Of a DNA stretch of 64,000 nucleotides, positions 33,596 to 43,115 are shown one piece after another. The first letter of the stretch is position 1. Each line of letters opens with the position of its first letter. The position numbers and the translations under genes are program-made. Below the pieces are notes generated by a model. It did no database searches, was not told where the DNA came from, and saw only the letters and a list, made by a program, of their open reading frames with translations. The stretch comes from Peptococcaceae bacterium BICA1-7 (lineage in GTDB: Bacteria > Bacillota > Desulfotomaculia > Desulfotomaculales > Desulfocucumaceae), in the NCBI GenBank assembly GCA_000802095.1, contig JUEB01000026.1, forward strand, positions 1-64,000, given 5' to 3'.

Positions 33596-35407
33596 TCAGG
33601 TTCTTTTAAAGCGGCTTTTCAGTTCCTGCTCGCCTATAGCTATTATGGTGGGCCTTCCGTGGGGACAGGTGTAGGGCGCTTCGGCCTTCTTCAGTTGCTC
33701 TATTAATGCCCGGGCCTCCTCTATGGTAGAGCGGGTGCCTGACTTGACAGCCTCCCGGCAGGCCGCCGAGGCGGCAAGTTTTTTTACCATATCCTCCCTT
33801 TGTATTTTTCTTCCCGATTCAATAATATATTCCAGAAGGCCCCTTATTATTTCTTCAGCTGACTGCCGGGACAGGCCGGAGGGTATCTCTCTTATTATAA
33901 TAGAGCCCGGTTCCAGCCCTTCCAGGCTGATGCCCAGGGAGGAAAAGTATTCGGTAAATTCTTCAGCCGCCCTGTATTCATGTGGGCTTACGCTTAAAGC
34001 CAGGGGAACCAGGAGTATTTGCACGTCAACACTTTCCCCTGCCAGTGTTTTTAAAAATTTTTCATATAGAATTCTTTCGTGGGCGGCGTGATGATCTATT
34101 ATAAGCAGGCCCCTGGCGCTTCCCGCCAGTATGTAGGTGGGGGGCAGAAAACCTATGGGGTAGGCGCTGTCAAAAAAGTATTCAGCGCCAGGACCTGACT
34201 GACCACAATCCCTGACAGAATTGGTCAAGGTGTCAGTGCCTGCCGTGTGAGGCCGGGACTGAGGGGTGTCAGGGGCTGTAAGGCTGCCCTGGGTAAGGGT
34301 TTCCCGGGCTGTCACCGGACCTCTTTCAAATAGTTTAAAATGGGCTGTATTTAAAGGCCGGTACTCATGGTGGTAAGCAGTTATTTCTTTCGTCTCGTCA
34401 AGGCCGGGAATTACCCTTTCGGTCCTGAGGGTGGCGGTAACTGTTCTTCGGACAAGATTAAAAAGACCGGACTCACCGGATACCCGCACCACCATTTTGG
34501 AAGGGTGCACGTTGACATCAAGTATTTCCGGAGATATTTCAATATATATTAGGGCGATGGGAAAGCGCCCGTGGGGAATCAGTGTTCCGTAGCCCTCTAT
34601 GATTGCTGTGCTGATCAGGTAATTCCTGACGTACCTTCCGTTTATAATGACGGTTATATTGCGCCTGGTGCTCCTGCTGAGAGAGGGGGGGCAGACATAG
34701 CCACGCACGGCCATGGAGTCTTCTTCACGTTCCTCCAGCCTGATTAGATTTCTGGCTGTCTCAGCCCCGTAAACAGCTGACAGGGCATCCACGGCATTTC
34801 CTGTGCCCGGTGTATGAAAGGATGTTCTGCCCTCGCTGACAAACTTTATGGAGACATCGGGCCTGGTCAGGGCGAGCCTTGACATTATATCGGAAATTTG
34901 TCCGGCCTCGGTGGATTTTGTTTTCATGTACTTTAGCCTGGCCGGTGTATTGAAGAAAAGGTCGGTAACAGTTATGGAGGTCCCCGGAGGGCACCCCACC
35001 GGAGTTTGGGATAATAGACGGCCGCCCTCCATTACCAGCCTTGTGCCGCTGTCACTTTCGGGCGACCGGGTAACCATTTCTATTTTACTTACTGAGGCTA
35101 TGCTGGGCAGTGCCTCGCCGCGAAATCCCAGTGAACAGATGTTTTCTATATCGGCCAGGCTCTTTATCTTGCTGGTGGCGTGCCTTTGGAAGGCTATGGC
35201 CGAGTCGGACTCATCCATGCCGGAGCCGTTGTCAATAACCCTGATCAGCTGCATGCCGCCGCCTTTTATTTCTACTATAATCCTGGTTGATCCGGCATCT
35301 AAAGAGTTTTCCACCAGTTCCTTAACAACTGACGAGGGCCTTTCCACCACTTCCCCTGCGGCTATCTGATTGGCGGTGGCCTCGTCAAGAACTCTAATCC
35401 TGGGCAA
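33596..35407 (-). CDS. mutL: DNA mismatch repair protein MutL (endonuclease type)
   Basis: About 603 residues from TTG 35407 (GGGGGTG seven bases before). GHKL ATPase motifs are ELVENSLDAGST, DNGSGM and GFRGEALPSI. The C-terminal domain carries the metal/endonuclease motif DHHAAHERILYE and the CPHGRP motif, so this MutL should nick DNA itself, as expected in bacteria without MutH. The linker (about 340-430) is poor in conservation. It partners MutS, encoded 3 kb upstream on the same strand, with an HDAC-like and a hydantoinase-like gene in between. Confidence 0.95.
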   Translation of the reverse strand: MPRIRVLDEATANQIAAGEVVERPSSVVKELVENSLDAGSTRIIVEIKGGGMQLIRVIDNGSGMDESDSAIAFQRHATSKIKSLADIENICSLGFRGEALPSIASVSKIEMVTRSPESDSGTRLVMEGGRLLSQTPVGCPPGTSITVTDLFFNTPARLKYMKTKSTEAGQISDIMSRLALTRPDVSIKFVSEGRTSFHTPGTGNAVDALSAVYGAETARNLIRLEEREEDSMAVRGYVCPPSLSRSTRRNITVIINGRYVRNYLISTAIIEGYGTLIPHGRFPIALIYIEISPEILDVNVHPSKMVVRVSGESGLFNLVRRTVTATLRTERVIPGLDETKEITAYHHEYRPLNTAHFKLFERGPVTARETLTQGSLTAPDTPQSRPHTAGTDTLTNSVRDCGQSGPGAEYFFDSAYPIGFLPPTYILAGSARGLLIIDHHAAHERILYEKFLKTLAGESVDVQILLVPLALSVSPHEYRAAEEFTEYFSSLGISLEGLEPGSIIIREIPSGLSRQSAEEIIRGLLEYIIESGRKIQREDMVKKLAASAACREAVKSGTRSTIEEARALIEQLKKAEAPYTCPHGRPTIIAIGEQELKSRFKRT

Positions 35408-35411
35408 ATTA

Positions 35412-36788
35412 CTACACCCCCGGTCTGGGCCCTTCAGACTTCCACTCCTGACCCTTGTTAATATCATAGGAAAGGCAGGTGTCGGTGGATTTATCCTGCA
35501 TTTTTACAAAGTCGAAGCCTTTTTTATTCTTAACGGCCTCCTCGTATAGATCATAGGCCTCGGTATGGCACTCCTGGCAGGCATTAAACGGTATGGACAG
35601 GGCAAATACCCTGGCGGTTTGACCGTAGCCTCTGTCCGCCCGGGACTCAATAATCATGTAGCCAGGGCAGCTTCCACAGAGCCGCACCTTTTCAAACTGT
35701 TCTTCTTCAATATAGTCGGTGTCATAATATATTTGCTTTTTACGCTGGTAGAATTTACCGGTTCCAAATATCTTTTCTATATCGGTTTTATCCCTGCGGC
35801 TCCAGATGTCCAGAAGCCCCTCCACAGTTTTCTGCACCTGGGCAAACCGATCGGGATTCTCTTTAAAATTGAAGGAATCTATGTCGGGCTCCCTGACGTT
35901 TGAATAATCTATTCCTGCCAGGGCCATCAGTATGGACATGTTGATATAGGGCAAGGCGGTTTCAATGGCATAGCCGCCCTCCAAAACCGCCAGGTGGGGG
36001 TTTAGCTTTCTGGTAAATTCAGCATATCCCCGGGCTGTAAATTTCATGCTGCCCAGAGGGTCGGTGTAATGGTTGTCCTGCCCTGCCGAGTTTATTATAA
36101 AGTCAGGCTTGAAATCATTTATCAGCGGCAATACCAGGTTGTCGGTGATGTAGTGAAAGGTGTTGTCGGTCATTCCCGGGGGCAGAGGTATATTGATGGT
36201 GGTAGCATAGGCCTGGGGACCTCCCAGCTCGTGTGCGAAGCCTGTGCCCGGGAAAATGGTGCGGCCGTCCTGGTGAAAAGAAATAAAAAGTACATCAGGG
36301 TCATGGTAGAAGATCTCCTGGGTGCCATCTCCATGGTGAACATCGGAGTCAACTATGGCTACCCTGCGGATCCCATACTGCCTTCTCAGGTAGTCCACCA
36401 GCACCGCCTCATTGTTTATGTTGCAGAAGCCCCTGTTTCCATGTACCACTCTCATGGCATGGTGTCCCGGGGGCCTTACTATTGAAAAGCCGTTTTTAAT
36501 TTCTCCCTGTATGATGCTGTCCCCCAGAGAAAGGGTGGCCCCCGCCGCAATAAGGTGCGCCTCGGTAACCTGGCTCTGCACTCTGGGCACACAGAAGTGA
36601 ACCCTGGCGATATCATGAATAGTGGCCAGCTTGGGAGGGTACTCGGCAATCTGGGGCAGGTCCATAAGGCCCTCCTCAAAAATCTGGTCCCGGGTGTACA
36701 AAAGCCTTTCTTCTCTCTCGGGATGGGTCGGGGATATGGCCCAGTCAAAGGCCGGGAAGAATATAACACCGGTTTTTTTACTTTTCAA
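35412..36788 (-). CDS. Histone-deacetylase-fold protein with C-terminal CxxC domain
   Basis: About 458 residues from TTG 36788 (eight G just upstream). Residues 1-310 are an arginase/deacetylase fold: VRPPGHHAM, VDSDVHHGDGTQEIFY (zinc-binding Asp and His), SFHQDGRTIFPGTG, AGQDNHYTDPLG and the catalytic-Tyr loop LEGGYAIE. Such bacterial proteins hydrolyse acetyl-amide bonds (acetoin-utilisation type AcuC, acetylpolyamines). The C-terminal 110 residues hold two CxxC pairs (LCGSCPG and ACQECH), likely a zinc ribbon, an extension I do not know from AcuC. It overlaps the hydantoinase-like gene by 11 bp, suggesting translational coupling. Substrate unknown. Confidence 0.82.
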   Translation of the reverse strand: MKSKKTGVIFFPAFDWAISPTHPEREERLLYTRDQIFEEGLMDLPQIAEYPPKLATIHDIARVHFCVPRVQSQVTEAHLIAAGATLSLGDSIIQGEIKNGFSIVRPPGHHAMRVVHGNRGFCNINNEAVLVDYLRRQYGIRRVAIVDSDVHHGDGTQEIFYHDPDVLFISFHQDGRTIFPGTGFAHELGGPQAYATTINIPLPPGMTDNTFHYITDNLVLPLINDFKPDFIINSAGQDNHYTDPLGSMKFTARGYAEFTRKLNPHLAVLEGGYAIETALPYINMSILMALAGIDYSNVREPDIDSFNFKENPDRFAQVQKTVEGLLDIWSRRDKTDIEKIFGTGKFYQRKKQIYYDTDYIEEEQFEKVRLCGSCPGYMIIESRADRGYGQTARVFALSIPFNACQECHTEAYDLYEEAVKNKKGFDFVKMQDKSTDTCLSYDINKGQEWKSEGPRPGV

Positions 36789-38466
36789 TGTTTCCCCCCC
36801 CTGTGCCAATATAGTGGAGAATTCCGCGTTTTGTCTGAACCGAAACGTCTATAAGCTTGCCTGAGGTGACCCAGTCTCGGACCATGTTGAATACTTCCCT
36901 GCGGGTTACTTCCACCTCTCCTATATCATTTTCCAGTCCGTATTTTGTAGCTCGTTTAAGAAGCCACTTTTCGGCCAGCTGCAAAGCTTTATCCTCATTA
37001 AAGGATTTATCCTCTATGGGTCCCTGGTAGCCCTCTTCCAAAAGGGTGTAGATGCCCTGCTCCGTGTCCGCCCTGAGGCTTACCTGCAGGGTCGGCCTGG
37101 CCACGGCGGCGCCTATGGCATTGGCCACCCTGGCGTAAGGGGGTATCACAGGGTAGCAGTCCAGTGTTGCCGCAATCATGGTCATAAAACCGGAGGCGGC
37201 TCCCCCTACCCCCACTACGGTATTGGGGCGGACTTTCTTTTTCTGCAGAACTTCCCAAACCCTGTAGGCCGGCTCCTGCTCCCATTTCTCAAACATATTT
37301 TTAATTTCGCTGGTAATGGTATCATTAACCAGCATCATTATTCTGGCGGCAACTTCCCAGGTCTCTATACCCAGGGGGTCGCCCAGTATTTTCATGGCCT
37401 CCCGGGCCTTTTTCATATCTCCCAGCTTGGTAAGGCCCAGCACCTTCAGAGCATCGGTGGGGGTGGGCATGGGACCTCCCATGCAGTAAGGAGGGCCTAC
37501 CCTCTCGGATAAAAGTATAAGCTCTTTGCCCACGGACTCCACCACACTGTCTCCCCCCACGGGAACAGATTTTACAGCCAGGGCGTTGATATGGGTCATG
37601 TGTCCGAATACATCGGCCCCTTTGGAGGCAAGCAGAGGCTGTCCTCCAAGTATAAGGGCCAGGTCGGTGGTGGTTCCTCCTATATCCACTATGACAGCGG
37701 TCTCTCCAGGTGGAATAAGGGCCTGCACCCCAAGTATGCTGGCCGCCGGCCCGCTAAAAATTGTTTCCACCGGGGATGACAGCGATGATTTAAGGGGCAT
37801 GGTTCCCCCGTCGGCCTTCAGTATATAGACAGGGCAGTTTATATCCCGGCTGTTTAAGGCTACCAGCACTGACTGCACAAAAAACTGATATTTATCCCTG
37901 GTGGCGCAGTTCAGCAGAGTAGACATCACCCTTCTGGGGAAATTAAGCTGTCCGGCCACCTCGTGGCCCATTTCCACCTGCCAGTCTATATGGGACTCCT
38001 GTATCCTCCGGCATACTTCTTTTTCATGCTTATTATTCCGGGAGCTGAATTTTCCCACCACGGCAACTTTTTTATATTTAAGCCCGGCCAGTGTGCGTAT
38101 GGATGAATCTATATCGCCTTTAGGAACAGGTACTACTTCCCTGCCCCGGTAGTCGATAACACCCCCCACCAGACAGGACTCTGTGTCAAATCTGTAATGG
38201 CTGTGATTAAGTCCCGGCCCCGGGAGCAGAATGAGTCCCACAGGGTCGTATTTTTTTTCTGCTATCAGGTTGGTAATCATGGTGGTGCTCAGCACAACCC
38301 TTTCAATCAGATCGGGCGGAACACCCCTCATAATGGCGTCGAATGCCTCCAGCAGGGAATTTAGCAGGTCTTCCCGGGTGGGAACTTTTGTCCAGGACTT
38401 TACCTGCCCCTTTTCCAGAAGCACCGCATCGGTGTATGTTCCTCCTACATCCAGTCCGATATACAA
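36778..38466 (-). CDS. Hydantoinase/oxoprolinase family protein (ASKHA ATPase)
   Basis: About 562 residues. N-terminal phosphate-1 motif YIGLDVGGTYTDAVLL, hinge LSTTMITNLIAEKK, phosphate-2 motif VDIGGTTTDLALILGG and adenosine motif VGVGGAASGFM, all of the Hydant_A / acetone-carboxylase beta-like superfamily. Such proteins use ATP to open cyclic amides or, as chaperone-like subunits, support carboxylases; this single-gene form without a HyuB partner has no assigned substrate. TTG 38466 (GGGGGTGG five bases before) is preferred; GTG 38475 is the alternative. Overlaps the HDAC-like gene, so a joint role in amide chemistry is possible. Confidence 0.8.
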   Translation of the reverse strand: MYIGLDVGGTYTDAVLLEKGQVKSWTKVPTREDLLNSLLEAFDAIMRGVPPDLIERVVLSTTMITNLIAEKKYDPVGLILLPGPGLNHSHYRFDTESCLVGGVIDYRGREVVPVPKGDIDSSIRTLAGLKYKKVAVVGKFSSRNNKHEKEVCRRIQESHIDWQVEMGHEVAGQLNFPRRVMSTLLNCATRDKYQFFVQSVLVALNSRDINCPVYILKADGGTMPLKSSLSSPVETIFSGPAASILGVQALIPPGETAVIVDIGGTTTDLALILGGQPLLASKGADVFGHMTHINALAVKSVPVGGDSVVESVGKELILLSERVGPPYCMGGPMPTPTDALKVLGLTKLGDMKKAREAMKILGDPLGIETWEVAARIMMLVNDTITSEIKNMFEKWEQEPAYRVWEVLQKKKVRPNTVVGVGGAASGFMTMIAATLDCYPVIPPYARVANAIGAAVARPTLQVSLRADTEQGIYTLLEEGYQGPIEDKSFNEDKALQLAEKWLLKRATKYGLENDIGEVEVTRREVFNMVRDWVTSGKLIDVSVQTKRGILHYIGTGGGNIEK

Positions 38467-38503
38467 CCCTTCCACCCCCTATTTTTTGGGAGAGATTATA
38501 TAA

Positions 38504-41080
38504 TCAAAGCAATGACTTTAGTTCCGCCAGTATGTTCAGAGCGGCTAAAGGCGTAGTGTTGGATGTGTCCACAGCTTTTATGCGGGCGATTATTTCTTTG
38601 GCCGCCCCGTTATCTTCCTCTATTGGACCACAGTTACCTTCAGCTGCTGCCGCTACCTCCTGAATGCTCTCCCTGGAGCACTCAAGGCTGTCCAGTATCT
38701 CCCTGGCCCGGGCTGTAACCTCAGGCGGCAGGCCTGCCAGAGCGGCCACATGAATGCCATAGCTCCGGTCAGCCTTACCAGGGACCACCTTCCTTAAAAA
38801 GATTATTTTCTGATCCTGCTCCTTCACCGAGACGGTATAATTTTTTATTCCCTCCAGAGCCTCCAGATCGGTAAGTTCGTGGTAGTGTGTGGAAAAAAGA
38901 GTTCTTGATTTTAAATTCTTTACTATGTATTCCACCAGCGACCTGGCAATGCTTATGCCGTCATAGGTGCTGGTGCCCCTGCCCACCTCGTCCATAAGCA
39001 CCAGGCTTTTATCGGTGGCACCGGCAACTATATTTTTGCACTCCATCATTTCGACCATGAAGGTGCTCTGCCCCCCGGCAAGGTCGTCAGATGCTCCAAT
39101 GCGGGTGTAAACCCTGTCCACAACACCTATTACAGACTCCTGGGCAGGCACAAAGCTCCCCATCTGGGCCATTATCACAAGCAGGGCCACCTGTCGCATG
39201 TAGGTGCTTTTCCCGGCCATATTGGGGCCTGTTAATAACACAACATTGTTTTGCGGGCTCAGATCGGTGTCATTGGGTACAAAGCTTCCGGCCCCCAGAA
39301 CTTTCTCCACAACGGGGTGTCTTCCACCCTTGATAATTATTTCTTTAAGTTTAGTGATTCTAGGCCGATTGTAATTTTCCTCTACGGCAGCCTCTGCCAG
39401 TGAAAGAATTGCATCCAAAAAGGCAACGGAGGCAGAAGTTTTCTGAATCCTGTCTACTGCTGACGCCACCTTTTCCCTTATTTCACTAAATATAGTGTAT
39501 TCCAGCTGGGTTAGCCTGTCTCCGGCGGTAAGTATCTGGTCTTCAAGCTCTTTCAGCCTGGGGGTAATATACCTTTCAGCATTGGCCAGGGTCTGCTTTC
39601 TTATATAATATGACGGAACCAGGTGCAGGTTGGCCCTGGTTACCTCCAGGTAGTAGCCGAATACCTTGTTATAGCCTATTTTTAACGAGCGGATGCCTGA
39701 GCTTTCCCTCTCTTCGGACTCCAACTGAACCAGCCAGTTTTTGCCCTCGCCGCGTATATTCCTGAGCCGGTCAACCTCTGCGCTGTACCCGTCCCTTATT
39801 AAGCCGCCCTCTCTGACGGTGGCCGGGGGCTCGGGAGTGATGGACTCCTGTAATAGACCGCATATATCGGTAAGGGGGTCGATTCCTTCCACTGCGTTTA
39901 AAACTGCCTTGGCCTTTACCTCTAAAAGCCTTTCAGCCAGGCAGGGAATTATGCCCAGTGACTGGGCAAGGGCCAGCAAATCCCGGGCATTGGCGGTGCC
40001 GTATACCGCTCTGGAGGCCAGTCTTTCCAGGTCATAAATTTGGCCGAGAATTTTTTTGAGGTCAAGCCTTAAGAGGGAGTTATTTTTAATCTCCTCAACG
40101 GCGTCAAGCCGGTCATTGATCAGCCTGTAATCGGTAAGAGGCTGATCCACCCAGCTACGGATAAGCCTTCCGCCCATGGCAGTCCTGGTATGATCCAGAA
40201 CCCAGATAAGGGTGCCCCATTTTCCTCCGTCCCGTATTGATGCTGTGAGCTCAAGGTTTCTTCTGGTGGAGCGATCCAGCATCATGTACTGGCCGCTGGC
40301 GTACCAGGCAATCCTTTTTATCTGCGAGGACTCTTTTTTTTGTGTTTCGTAGAGGTAGGAAAGGAGTGATCCGGCGGCTGACACTGCCGCCGGGAAACCT
40401 CCAATTATTTCCTGCCAGCTGCTGCCCAATAAAGAGTTCAGTTTATCGGAGCACTCCTTGGCTGTATAGTACCTATCATCGTAGAAGGATATCGCCCCAC
40501 AGTTTAATAGCCTGATCTGCAAAGGGAGGTCATTTTTACTCTGGCTCAGGGGCATGACCACCTCGGCCGGGCGGATTCTCTCAAGTTCATCCAGCAGCAG
40601 GGTCAGCCCCTCTTGGCCTGAAAAGCGGGTGCACTGGAAGAGCCCGGTGGAAATGTCGGCCACCGCCAGCCCTGTTTCACCGGTGCTCTCGAAAATAGAG
40701 ACTATGTAATTGTGATTTTTTTCATCTAAGGAGGAACTCTCAATAATGGTGCCTGGTGTTACAACCCGCACCACTTCTCTTTTTACTATTCCCCTGGCGG
40801 CTGAGGGGTCCTCGGTCTGCTCGCAGATGGCCACCTTGCAGCCCTTTTGAATGAGCCTGTTGATATAGACCTCGGCAGCATGATAGGGAATACCGCACAT
40901 GGGTACCTTTTCGGGCTGGCCGGCCTCCCTGCCGGTGAGGGTAATTTCCAGTAAGCCCGATGCCGTCAGTGCGTCCTCAAAAAACATTTCATAAAAATCC
41001 CCTAAACGAAAAAAAAGTATCGCGTCTTTATAATTCTGTTTAATTTCCAGGTACTGCTGCATCATTGGCGTGTAACTCAA
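38504..41080 (-). CDS. mutS: DNA mismatch repair protein MutS
   Basis: 858 residues, full length. Mismatch-recognition FYE in FRLGDFYEMFFEDAL (24-38), connector and clamp domains, then the ABC ATPase: Walker A GPNMAGKSTYMRQ, Q-loop region AQMGSFVPA, signature GGQSTFMVEM and Walker B DEVGRGTSTYDG. The C-terminal helix-turn-helix for dimerisation follows after an EEDNGAAKE linker. It finds mismatches and recruits MutL. The start is TTG at 41080 with GGAGGG seven bases upstream. Confidence 0.96.
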   Translation of the reverse strand: MSYTPMMQQYLEIKQNYKDAILFFRLGDFYEMFFEDALTASGLLEITLTGREAGQPEKVPMCGIPYHAAEVYINRLIQKGCKVAICEQTEDPSAARGIVKREVVRVVTPGTIIESSSLDEKNHNYIVSIFESTGETGLAVADISTGLFQCTRFSGQEGLTLLLDELERIRPAEVVMPLSQSKNDLPLQIRLLNCGAISFYDDRYYTAKECSDKLNSLLGSSWQEIIGGFPAAVSAAGSLLSYLYETQKKESSQIKRIAWYASGQYMMLDRSTRRNLELTASIRDGGKWGTLIWVLDHTRTAMGGRLIRSWVDQPLTDYRLINDRLDAVEEIKNNSLLRLDLKKILGQIYDLERLASRAVYGTANARDLLALAQSLGIIPCLAERLLEVKAKAVLNAVEGIDPLTDICGLLQESITPEPPATVREGGLIRDGYSAEVDRLRNIRGEGKNWLVQLESEERESSGIRSLKIGYNKVFGYYLEVTRANLHLVPSYYIRKQTLANAERYITPRLKELEDQILTAGDRLTQLEYTIFSEIREKVASAVDRIQKTSASVAFLDAILSLAEAAVEENYNRPRITKLKEIIIKGGRHPVVEKVLGAGSFVPNDTDLSPQNNVVLLTGPNMAGKSTYMRQVALLVIMAQMGSFVPAQESVIGVVDRVYTRIGASDDLAGGQSTFMVEMMECKNIVAGATDKSLVLMDEVGRGTSTYDGISIARSLVEYIVKNLKSRTLFSTHYHELTDLEALEGIKNYTVSVKEQDQKIIFLRKVVPGKADRSYGIHVAALAGLPPEVTARAREILDSLECSRESIQEVAAAAEGNCGPIEEDNGAAKEIIARIKAVDTSNTTPLAALNILAELKSLL

Positions 41081-41161
41081 AGGACAGCCCTCCCCGGAAC
41101 ATTATATCATAATCTGCTTGAGGGTAATACCTTTGGTCGGGAGACTGCTTATAGGTAATAC

Positions 41162-41195
41162 TTATGGTAAGGAGACAGGAGACGGGAGACAGGAG
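41162..41195 (+). repeat. ACAGGAG heptad repeat, left arm
   Basis: AGGAGACAGGAGACGGGAG then ACAGGAGT. Inverted with respect to 41297-41331; together they flank 100 bp that hold the terminator at 41219-41249. A third run lies at 53494-53522. Confidence 0.7.
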
Positions 41196-41218
41196 TTTTG
41201 CATGAGGTGTCCAGGGGC

Positions 41219-41249
41219 TAAAAAAACAATGGACAACCAATGGTTGTCC
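41219..41249 (-). terminator. Terminator of the miaB-ylbF transcript
   Basis: Perfect GGACAACC-AAT-GGTTGTCC stem (41231-41249); on the minus strand ATTG and then seven T follow. It isolates mutS from the upstream genes. Confidence 0.7.
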
Positions 41250-41296
41250 AAAGCTATTAGACTATGCATGTGTTTATTAATCTTCAATGCAGCGCA

Positions 41297-41331
41297 TACT
41301 GACTCCTGTCTCCTGTCTTCTGTCTCCTGAC
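41297..41331 (-). repeat. ACAGGAG heptad repeat, right arm (inverted)
   Basis: ACTGACTCCTGTCTCCTGTC then TTCTGTCTCCTGAC: seven-base units CTCCTGT. It is the complement of 41162-41195 and could pair with it in RNA. Confidence 0.7.
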
Positions 41332-41356
41332 CCTAAAACAAGCTCAGTAGCAATTA

Positions 41357-41749
41357 TCAGTGCTCCCCGCAGCCGCTGCAGGAAGTGCAGCAGTCATCCG
41401 AGCAGCCTTCCGAACAGTTGTGGCCGCCGGCAATGGCGTCACTGATAATCTCATTGATCTGCTCTATGATCCTCTCAAAATTCTGCTGCTTGCGGAAGAA
41501 ATCCACTATCAGCTGGTTTCCCATAACCTTTTTTTCCAGTTCCTCAACCTCTTTAACCTGATCGCCGTCCAGTTCAGCTCCCTGGGCTTTGAGGTCAAGG
41601 TAATATCTCTGTTTTTGGTTGAATTCCTCCACCAGCCCAGCGGCCTGGGTGTCATTGATCATGGCAATTTCGGCTTCCTTCATTTGCGCAAGCTCAAGGG
41701 AAGAGGCAATCTCTTCACCCAGTTCCCTGGCTTTGTCAATTATGGACAT
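41357..41749 (-). CDS. YlbF/YmcA-family protein with Cys-rich C-terminus
   Basis: 130 residues. Residues 1-105 are the all-helical YlbF (Com_YlbF) domain: DKARELGEEIASSLEL, EEFNQKQRYYLDLKAQG and VDFFRKQQNFERIIEQINEII. The tail adds six cysteines (HNCSEGCSDDCCTSCSGCGEH region). In Bacillus subtilis YlbF, YmcA and YaaT (RicF, RicA, RicT) form a complex that carries [4Fe-4S] clusters and steers RNase Y. The Cys tail makes Fe-S binding likely here. It follows the radical-SAM gene miaB by 1 bp, so the two are coupled; no ricT or rny is in the window. Confidence 0.85.
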   Translation of the reverse strand: MSIIDKARELGEEIASSLELAQMKEAEIAMINDTQAAGLVEEFNQKQRYYLDLKAQGAELDGDQVKEVEELEKKVMGNQLIVDFFRKQQNFERIIEQINEIISDAIAGGHNCSEGCSDDCCTSCSGCGEH

Positions 41750-41750
41750 G

Positions 41751-43115
41751 TTACACCTCCGCTATATTCCCCACACAGGGGCATTTTTTTTCGCCCGGTT
41801 CCTCACCCTTTAAGTATGTCAGCGTTCCGCCTATTATTTTAACATCTGCTAAATCTCCTTTTTTAAAGGACCGCCCAGGGAAAATTACCAGCTTGTTGGT
41901 CCTGGTTCTGCCGGTCATTAGTTCCTCATCTGACTTGCTGGGCCCCTCCACCAGCACCTGGTGGATTCTGCCCGCCTCTTCAGTATTCTTTTCAATAGAT
42001 ATCTGGTTCTGCCTTTTTATGAGGGCCCCTATCCTTCTGGTTTTTTCTTCCCCGGGGATCTGGTCCGCCATTTTTTCTGCAGGAGTACCGGACCTTATAT
42101 TGTATATAAAGGTATAGGCAGCGTCATAGCCTACTCTCTCAAGCATATCGATGGTGGCGGCGAAGTCTTCCTCTGTTTCTCCGGGAAAGCCAACCATAAT
42201 GTCGGTGGTAATTGAGGCCCTGGGTATCCTTTTTCTTATGCCGCTGATCAGTCCAAGATAATACTCCCTGTCATAGCCCCTGTTCATAGCCTTTAGCACG
42301 TGATCGCTGCCTGACTGCAGAGGAATGTGGAAGTGCTCGCACACCTTGGGATTTCTTTCAAGGGAATCTATCAGCCCAAATGAAAAGTCCTTGGGGTGGG
42401 AAGTCATGAAGCGTATCCTCAAGAGGCCTTCCACATTGTTCAGACAGTCCAGAAGGTCTCCAAAGCCGTAGCCGTTTCCAAAGTCTTTTCCGTAGGAATT
42501 GACATTCTGGCCCAACAGGGTTACTTCCTTGCATCCGGACAAAGTCAAATCTTTCACTTCTTTTAGTATGTCTTCCGGCCGGCGGCTCCTTTCACGCCCG
42601 CGCACGTGGGGGACTATACAGTAGGTGCAAAAATTATCGCACCCGTACATTACAGGAACCCAGGCCTTAAGGCCATCAGCCCTTTTCACCGGCAGGCCCT
42701 CGTACACCCCTTCGGGCGTTGGGCAGATAATCATTGTTTTTTTGCTTTCGGTGGCTCTCTCCAGCAAATCAGGAAGCTGGTGCATTAACCCGGTGCCGAA
42801 TACAAAATTTACATATGGGTATCTTTTTTTTATATGGGCGGCGGTGCTCTCCAGCTGGGTCATGCAACCACCCACTCCGATGACCAGTTCCGGCCTTTTT
42901 TCCTTTATTTTTTTAAGCCTTCCCAGCAGGCCGTAGACTTTGTTTTCGGCGGTTTCCCTGACACAGCAGGTGTTTATAAGGATAACATCGGAATTATCTA
43001 TGCTGCCGGTTTCGGTATAGCCAAGCTGATCCATTATGCCGTGCATTCTTTCAGAGTCGCTTTCGTTCATCTGGCAGCCGAAAGTAACTATATGGTAATG
43101 GTTTTTTCCGGTCAT
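41751..43115 (-). CDS. miaB: tRNA-2-methylthio-N6-dimethylallyladenosine synthase MiaB
   Basis: 454 residues. UPF0004 domain with three cluster cysteines (FGCQMNESDSE, NTCCVRE, GVGGCMT), the radical-SAM CxxxCxxC in YGCDNFCTYCIVPHVRGRE, and a C-terminal TRAM domain ending in GGTLTYLKGEE. It uses two [4Fe-4S] clusters to add a methylthio group to the i6A37 that MiaA makes. ATG at 43115 with GGAGGTACC upstream. It forms a pair with the Fe-S-type YlbF gene directly downstream. Confidence 0.96.
   Translation of the reverse strand: MTGKNHYHIVTFGCQMNESDSERMHGIMDQLGYTETGSIDNSDVILINTCCVRETAENKVYGLLGRLKKIKEKRPELVIGVGGCMTQLESTAAHIKKRYPYVNFVFGTGLMHQLPDLLERATESKKTMIICPTPEGVYEGLPVKRADGLKAWVPVMYGCDNFCTYCIVPHVRGRERSRRPEDILKEVKDLTLSGCKEVTLLGQNVNSYGKDFGNGYGFGDLLDCLNNVEGLLRIRFMTSHPKDFSFGLIDSLERNPKVCEHFHIPLQSGSDHVLKAMNRGYDREYYLGLISGIRKRIPRASITTDIMVGFPGETEEDFAATIDMLERVGYDAAYTFIYNIRSGTPAEKMADQIPGEEKTRRIGALIKRQNQISIEKNTEEAGRIHQVLVEGPSKSDEELMTGRTRTNKLVIFPGRSFKKGDLADVKIIGGTLTYLKGEEPGEKKCPCVGNIAEV

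Noticed and set aside
41162-41331. CRISPR-like array from repeated ACAGGAG units
   Set aside because: Units are seven bases, contiguous and degenerate, with no spacers of constant length and no cas genes nearby.
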